A stretch of 16,164 bases of DNA from Pusillimonas sp. UBA6240 (GTDB lineage: Bacteria; Pseudomonadota; Gammaproteobacteria; Burkholderiales; Burkholderiaceae_B), in NCBI GenBank assembly GCA_002441445.1, contig DJWC01000112.1, positions 9,376-25,539 of the forward strand, written 5' to 3'. Positions 11,846 to 16,164 of this stretch are shown here, piece by piece. Under the pieces are notes generated by a model, which saw nothing but the letters and a program-made list of their open reading frames with translations, searched no databases and had not been told where the DNA came from. The first letter of the stretch is position 1; each line of letters opens with the position of its first letter. Position numbers and translations under genes: made by a program.

Positions 11846-13546
11846 ATGAGCCAAATGGCCCAACTGGCGGAGCGCTTTCCGGCCGCGGGAAAAATCGCGG
11901 CCTGGCCCAAACCCGTGCAGCTGGCCGCAGCGGCCGCCGCCGTTGCTGTGTTTGTCGCCCTGCTGCTATGGGCGCGCACGCCGGAATACCGCACCCTGTT
12001 CGCCAATCTGGAAGACCGCGACGGCGGCGCCATCGTGGCCGCGCTGACGCAGATGAATGTTCCATACAAGCTGTCGGACTCGGGCAACGCCATTCTGGTG
12101 CCCAGCGACAAGGTGCACGAAGCCCGCCTGCAATTGGCGCAGCAGGGCCTGCCGCGCAGCGGCGAAGCCGGCTTCGAACTGATGGACCAGACGCGTTTCG
12201 GCGCTAGCCAATTTACCGAGCAGATCAATTACCAGCGGGCGCTGGAAGGCGAGCTGGTCAGCTCCATACAAGGCCTGCACGCCGTGCAGCACGCCCGTGT
12301 GCATCTGGCCATTCCGCGCGAGTCCCTGTTCGTGCGGGACCGCCAGCCGCCCACGGCGTCCGTGCTGCTGACGCTCTACCCGGGACGCAGCCTGAGCGAA
12401 TCCCAGGTTTCGGCCATTACCTGGCTGGTATCGTCCAGCGTGCCGCACTTGACCGCCGATAAAGTATCGGTGGTGGACCAGAACGGGCGCCTGCTGACGG
12501 CGCCCACGGGCGAAGCCGGAGCCGACGGCAGCCGCCGCAGCCTGGTGGACGACATCGAACAGCGGACGGTGCAGCGCATACTGACCTTATTGAATCCGCT
12601 GGTCGGCGCCGGCAATGTCCGCGCCCAGGTCAGCGCGGATGTGGATTTCGCCCAGCGCGAACAGACATCCGAAGTCTACCGTCCCAATCGCAAGCCCGGC
12701 GAAGCCGCCGTGCGCAGCGAACAGACCAGCTCATCGGTGCAGAACAATGTCCTGCCCCCCGAAGGCGTGCCCGGCGCGCTCACCAATCAGCCTCCCTTGA
12801 ACGCTACGGCGCCCATCGTCGCCGCGCCGGCCAACGCCAACCAGAATCCGGCCGCTCCCAATGCCGCCAATCAGGCGAACCAGGCCCAGGGCGCCGCGCC
12901 CCAGAATAATTTGAGCACAGCCCAAACGGGCCAGAACCCGGCCGCGACGCCCTCGGGCAGTTCGCGCAGCGATGCGACCATCAATTACGAAGTCGACCGC
13001 ACCATCAGCCATATCAAGGATCCCTTGGGCACCCTGCGGCGCCTGTCGGTCGCCGTCGTGGTGAACTACCGCGACAACGACGGCACGCCGGAAGCCTTGC
13101 CGGCCGCCGAGCTGGAAAAACTGAACGATCTGGTGAAACAGGCCATGGGATATTCGGCGGAACGGGGCGACACGCTGAGCGTGATCAACAGCCGGTTCAG
13201 CGACGAGCGCGCTGCCAAGACGCCCATTTGGGAAAACCCGGTCTATCTGGATTACGCCATACGCCTGGTCAAATACCTGTTGATCGCACTGGCCGCCTTG
13301 TTCCTGTGGCGCGGCATCATCAAGCCTTTGGTGGCGGACAATGCCCAGCTCAAGCTCAAACGCCAGGAAGAGGCGCAGGAAAAGGAAAAGAATCGCGAAC
13401 AACTGGCCGCGGCGGAAAAACTGGCCGCGGAAATGAGCCGCTACGAAGAAAACCTGAACACAGCCCGCAACATGGCCGAGAAAGACCCTCGCGCCGTCGC
13501 CATGGTGCTGCGCTCCTGGATGGAAAAGAAAGATGCCAATCGTTGA
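11846..13546 (+). CDS. fliF: Flagellar MS-ring protein FliF
   Basis: This 566-residue protein has TM1 at about 24-43 and the conserved periplasmic start 'EYRTLFANLEDRDGGAIVAAL' (47-67). Ring-building YscJ/FliF domains follow ('IPRESLFVRDRQPPTASVLLTLYPG', 156-180). TM2 is at about 473-494, and the cytoplasmic tail (530-566) binds FliG. A low-complexity Asn/Ala/Gln/Pro insert lies at about 318-372, in the region that forms the upper beta-collar. FliF forms the inner-membrane ring on which motor and export gate assemble. I start at the ATG 11846, preceded by AGAGG; a TTG at 11795 would add 17 unsupported residues. The end overlaps fliG by 14 bases, indicating coupled translation. Confidence 0.95.
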   Translation: MSQMAQLAERFPAAGKIAAWPKPVQLAAAAAAVAVFVALLLWARTPEYRTLFANLEDRDGGAIVAALTQMNVPYKLSDSGNAILVPSDKVHEARLQLAQQGLPRSGEAGFELMDQTRFGASQFTEQINYQRALEGELVSSIQGLHAVQHARVHLAIPRESLFVRDRQPPTASVLLTLYPGRSLSESQVSAITWLVSSSVPHLTADKVSVVDQNGRLLTAPTGEAGADGSRRSLVDDIEQRTVQRILTLLNPLVGAGNVRAQVSADVDFAQREQTSEVYRPNRKPGEAAVRSEQTSSSVQNNVLPPEGVPGALTNQPPLNATAPIVAAPANANQNPAAPNAANQANQAQGAAPQNNLSTAQTGQNPAATPSGSSRSDATINYEVDRTISHIKDPLGTLRRLSVAVVVNYRDNDGTPEALPAAELEKLNDLVKQAMGYSAERGDTLSVINSRFSDERAAKTPIWENPVYLDYAIRLVKYLLIALAALFLWRGIIKPLVADNAQLKLKRQEEAQEKEKNREQLAAAEKLAAEMSRYEENLNTARNMAEKDPRAVAMVLRSWMEKKDANR

Positions 13547-14534
13547 CGCCGATCTGGGCCGCTGCGCGATCCTGGTAATGTCCCTGGGCGAGGACGCCGC
13601 GGCGGAAGTCTTCAAGTATCTGTCGGCCCGCGAGGTGCAGCAGATCGGCGGGGCGATGGCCAACCTGAAGCAAATCACCCGCGCCGACGTGGACAAGGTG
13701 CTGGAAGACTTTCGGCAGGAAGCGGATCAGTTCATGGCCGTCACCCTGGGCTCGGACGAATACATACGCTCGGTGCTGACCAAAGCGCTGGGCACCGACC
13801 GCGCCGCGGGGCTGATCGAAGACATCCTGGAAGCCGGGGACAGCGGCAACGGCATAGACGCCCTGAACTGGCTGGATCCGAACAGCGTGGCCGAGCTCAT
13901 CTGCGACGAACATCCTCAGATCATCGCCACCATACTGGTGCATCTGGAGCGCGACCGCGCATCGGCGGTGCTGGCGCTGCTGAACGACAGGCTGCGCAAT
14001 GACGTCATGCTGCGCATCGCCACCTTCGGCGGGGTGCAGCCGGCGGCCCTGCATGAGCTGACCGACGTGCTGAACAATATGCTCTCGGGCCAGGGCGCCA
14101 AGCGCAGCAAGATGGGAGGGGTGCGCACGGCCGCCGAAATCCTGAACTTCATGAGTTCCGCCGAGGAGGAAGCAGTCGTCGCCAGCCTGCGGGAACTGGA
14201 CGCCGACCTGGCCCAGCGCATCGTCGACGAGATGTTCGTGTTCGAGAACCTGGTGGATGTCGAGGACACGGCCATACAGCTCATACTCAAGGAAATCGAG
14301 ACCACCTCGCTGACCGTCGCGCTGAAAGGCGCGCCCGAGGAATTGCGCGAAAAATTCTTCAAGAATATGTCGAACCGCGCCGCCGAAATGCTGCGCGACG
14401 ACCTGGACGCGCAAGGGCCGGTGCGCATGTCCAAGGTCGAGCAAGAGCAGAAGAATATCCTGCAGGTCGCCCGCAAGCTGGCCGAAGCGGGACAGTTCTC
14501 GCTGGGGGGCATGGGAAAAGACGAATATGTCTGA
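13533..14534 (+). CDS. fliG: Flagellar rotor/switch protein FliG
   Basis: This 333-residue protein shows every FliG landmark. The N-terminal FliF-binding domain includes 'EDAAAEVFKYLSAREVQQIG' (20-39). The E-H-P-Q motif (126-129) sits in 'DEHPQIIATILVHLE', the Gly-Gly hinge is at 195-196, and M-F-V-F is at 234-237. The C-terminal torque domain keeps the charged residues K265, R282, D289, D290 and R298, which face the MotA stator. FliG couples ion flow to rotation and sets direction with FliM/FliN. The N-terminus is short (conserved sequence begins at about residue 8). It overlaps fliF by 14 bases and fliH by 8. Confidence 0.97.
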   Translation: MPIVDADLGRCAILVMSLGEDAAAEVFKYLSAREVQQIGGAMANLKQITRADVDKVLEDFRQEADQFMAVTLGSDEYIRSVLTKALGTDRAAGLIEDILEAGDSGNGIDALNWLDPNSVAELICDEHPQIIATILVHLERDRASAVLALLNDRLRNDVMLRIATFGGVQPAALHELTDVLNNMLSGQGAKRSKMGGVRTAAEILNFMSSAEEEAVVASLRELDADLAQRIVDEMFVFENLVDVEDTAIQLILKEIETTSLTVALKGAPEELREKFFKNMSNRAAEMLRDDLDAQGPVRMSKVEQEQKNILQVARKLAEAGQFSLGGMGKDEYV

Positions 14535-15258
14535 GAGAAAAGCCACGCTCTATCGCGACGCGCAGGACTGGCGGCGCTGGGAAATGGCGTCCTTCGATGC
14601 GCCATCCCCGGACAAGACCGGCGCCGGCCTTCCGCCCGCGCCCGACATCCTGCGCAGGGAAATCCAGCGCCTGCGGGATGCCGCCCGGGAAGGCGGCCAC
14701 GCCGAAGGCTATGCGGCGGGCCGCGAGCAGGGCCTGCGCGAGGGCCGGGAGGAAGGCCTGGCCGCCGGACGCCGCGATGGCTATGACGCGGGCATGGCGG
14801 CGGGCATGGCGGCCGGACGTGAACAGGCGCAGCAGGAGGCGGCGCAGCTGCGCGCCCTGGCCGAAGCCTGCGCCGGGTCGATCGCCTCGTTCGAGGCCGA
14901 AATGGGGCAGGCCCTGATCGGCCTGTCCATAAGCATCGCCGAACAGGTCTTGCGCAGCGCGCTGGATGCGCATCCCGAGAAGATACTGGACCTGCTGCGC
15001 GATGTGCTGCAGGTGGACAGCGGCGACGACGCCACGCTTACGCTGCGCATGCATCCGGCCGATCTCGAGCTGGCGCGCAATTACTTACGCGAAGAGGCCG
15101 GCGCGCGGCGCTATCGCCTGCTGCCGGACACGGCCATCGAGCGCGGCGGCTGCATCGCCGAAACCGCACTGGGCAGCATAGACGCCACCTTGCAAACACG
15201 CTGGCAGCGGGTCACTTCCGCCCTGGGTCACCAAACCGCGCTGGCGGGCCGGGTCTGA
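14527..15258 (+). CDS. fliH: Flagellar export ATPase regulator FliH
   Basis: This 243-residue protein has the three expected parts. Near the N-terminus, W15 and W18 in 'QDWRRWEM' match the tryptophan pair with which FliH docks on the export gate. Residues 57-98 form a long run of G-x-x-x-G repeats ('EGYAAGREQGLREGREEG' and 'YDAGMAAGMAAGREQ'), the typical rod-like helix of FliH. The C-terminal domain ('FEAEMGQALIGLSISIAEQVLRSALDAHPEKI', about 122-153) binds the N-terminus of FliI. It controls FliI ATPase activity and brings FliI-chaperone complexes to the gate. Its start overlaps the fliG stop by eight bases, and fliI begins two bases after its stop. Confidence 0.93.
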   Translation: MSERKATLYRDAQDWRRWEMASFDAPSPDKTGAGLPPAPDILRREIQRLRDAAREGGHAEGYAAGREQGLREGREEGLAAGRRDGYDAGMAAGMAAGREQAQQEAAQLRALAEACAGSIASFEAEMGQALIGLSISIAEQVLRSALDAHPEKILDLLRDVLQVDSGDDATLTLRMHPADLELARNYLREEAGARRYRLLPDTAIERGGCIAETALGSIDATLQTRWQRVTSALGHQTALAGRV

Positions 15259-15260
15259 CC

Positions 15261-16164
15261 ATGGGCGCGCCCGAACTGCTATCGACTCCGGCCGCCCGCT
15301 GGCGCGCCCTGCTCGAAGCCGGGGCGCGGCGCGTAGCGGCTACGGAATCCTGGCATGCCAGCGGGCGCATCACGCGCGCGACCGGCCTGGTGCTGGAGGC
15401 GACCGGCTTGCGGCTGGCGGTGGGCGCCGCCTGCCGCATAGAGATAGCCCCCGGCCAGAACCATTGGGCGGAAGCCGAAGTGGTGGGCTTCCATGGCCAT
15501 ACGCTGTACCTGATGCCGCAAAGCGATATTTCCGGTTTGCCGCCCGGCGCCCGCGTCGTGCCGATCGAGCCTTCGGTGCAGAGCCGCATCCCGCTGCCCG
15601 TGCATGCCGACGAGAGCGCCGGGCCGCCTCCGGTCCTGTCGCGCCACCTGCCGGTGGGCGATGCCTTGCTGGGCCGCGTGCTGGACGGAGCCGGCCGGCC
15701 GCTGGACGGACGGCCGCTGGAAGGCGTGCAATCCGCCCGGCTGACGGCGCCGGTCATCAATCCTCTGGCGCGCGCGCCCATCGATACCGTGCTGGATGTC
15801 GGGGTGCGCGCCATCAATGGCTTGCTGACCGTGGGGCGCGGCCAGCGCATGGGCCTGTTTGCCGGCAGCGGCGTGGGCAAGAGTGTGTTGCTCGGCATGA
15901 TGACGCGTTTCACCACGGCGGATGTCATCGTGGTGGGGCTTATCGGTGAGCGTGGCCGCGAGGTGAAGGAATTCATCGAGAATATCCTGGGTGAAGAGGG
16001 GATGGCGCGTGCCGTCGTGGTGGCGGCACCTGCAGATGCCACTCCGGTGATGCGGTTGCACGGTGCCTCTTTGGCCACCAGTGTGGCTGAATATTTTCGT
16101 GATCAGGGGCGTGATGTGTTGCTGCTGATGGATTCTCTCACCCGCTATGCCCAGGCGCAGCGTG
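15261..16164 (+). CDS. fliI: Flagellum-specific export ATPase FliI (partial, 3' end missing)
   Basis: The first 301 residues are present; the right edge cuts the gene. The N-terminal domain binds FliH. The F1-ATPase-beta-like core has 'LLTVGRGQRMGLFAGSGVGK' with the Walker A loop G-S-G-V-G-K-S (202-208), the catalytic Glu in 'GLIGERGREVKEFIENILGE' (226-245; E230) and Walker B in 'VLLLMDSLTRYAQAQR' (286-301). FliI hydrolyses ATP to unload chaperones and feed substrates to the export gate. The ATG at 15261 follows the fliH stop by two bases without a good ribosome binding site, so coupling is likely. From about codon 214 (position 15900) codon choice changes abruptly (CGT, GGT, GAT, TCT become frequent), although the protein remains standard FliI; see findings. 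Confidence 0.96.
   Translation, partial: MGAPELLSTPAARWRALLEAGARRVAATESWHASGRITRATGLVLEATGLRLAVGAACRIEIAPGQNHWAEAEVVGFHGHTLYLMPQSDISGLPPGARVVPIEPSVQSRIPLPVHADESAGPPPVLSRHLPVGDALLGRVLDGAGRPLDGRPLEGVQSARLTAPVINPLARAPIDTVLDVGVRAINGLLTVGRGQRMGLFAGSGVGKSVLLGMMTRFTTADVIVVGLIGERGREVKEFIENILGEEGMARAVVVAAPADATPVMRLHGASLATSVAEYFRDQGRDVLLLMDSLTRYAQAQR

Noticed and set aside
12731..13696. 321-codon antisense frame across fliF
   Set aside because: Codon-bias shadow of the fliF gene, with no motif or translation signals.
13356..14546. 396-codon open frame antisense to fliG and the end of fliF
   Set aside because: It mirrors fliG, whose GC-rich codons rarely produce antisense stops. The translation is low-complexity in His, Gln and Val, and has no family motif.
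1..16164. CRISPR array, tRNA/rRNA genes, complete insertion sequence or phage genes
   Set aside because: I saw no regularly spaced repeats, no cloverleaf-like sequence, and no transposase or integrase other than the Rpn C-terminal piece.

Overview
The window is a flagellar gene region of a GC-rich betaproteobacterium. Gene order and protein sequences (FliC C-terminus, FliA, FlaG-FliD-FliS-FliT, a FliK-like protein, an FlhB C-terminal paralogue, FliE, FliFGHI) point to Burkholderiales, most likely Alcaligenaceae (Bordetella/Achromobacter/Pusillimonas relatives). This placement comes from recognising the proteins, not from a search.

Layout. Positions 1-240 hold the 3' end of the flagellin gene and its terminator. 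Positions 328-2474 (minus strand) hold a class I SAM-dependent methyltransferase with the 'regulatory domain' architecture, followed by a decayed higB toxin and an intact-looking higA antitoxin. Positions 2475-3005 contain no gene I can support. Positions 3006-3428 encode a small exported protein of unknown function. Positions 3549-4231 (minus) are a complete higBA toxin-antitoxin module with a clear promoter and a palindromic operator. Next to it, on the plus strand, is the C-terminal piece (DUF4351-like) of an Rpn-family nuclease/transposase, with its own strong ribosome binding site. Positions 4731-5141 (minus) encode a hemerythrin-like HHE protein, and 5487-6251 (minus) encode sigma-28 FliA.

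Divergent from fliA, a near-consensus sigma-28 promoter (6498-6524) drives flaG-fliD-fliS and probably fliT, a fliK-like gene and flhX, with ATGA overlaps between several genes. fliE (minus) then faces the start of the basal-body/export operon fliF-fliG-fliH-fliI (plus), which runs off the right edge.

How the genes work together. FliF/FliE/FliG build the MS ring, rod adaptor and rotor. FliH/FliI energise and guide export. FliA switches on the late operon that supplies the filament cap (FliD), its chaperones (FliS, FliT) and FlaG. The methyltransferase beside fliC is a candidate flagellin modifier. The toxin-antitoxin and Rpn fragments between fliC and fliA look like accessory insertions into an otherwise conserved motility region.

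Most notable points: (i) a lone Rpn C-terminal domain that resembles the intragenic Rpn antitoxins; (ii) a sharp codon-usage change inside fliI from about 15,900 onwards; (iii) a fliK-like/flhX pair inside a sigma-28 operon; (iv) an orphan higA beside a frameshifted higB.
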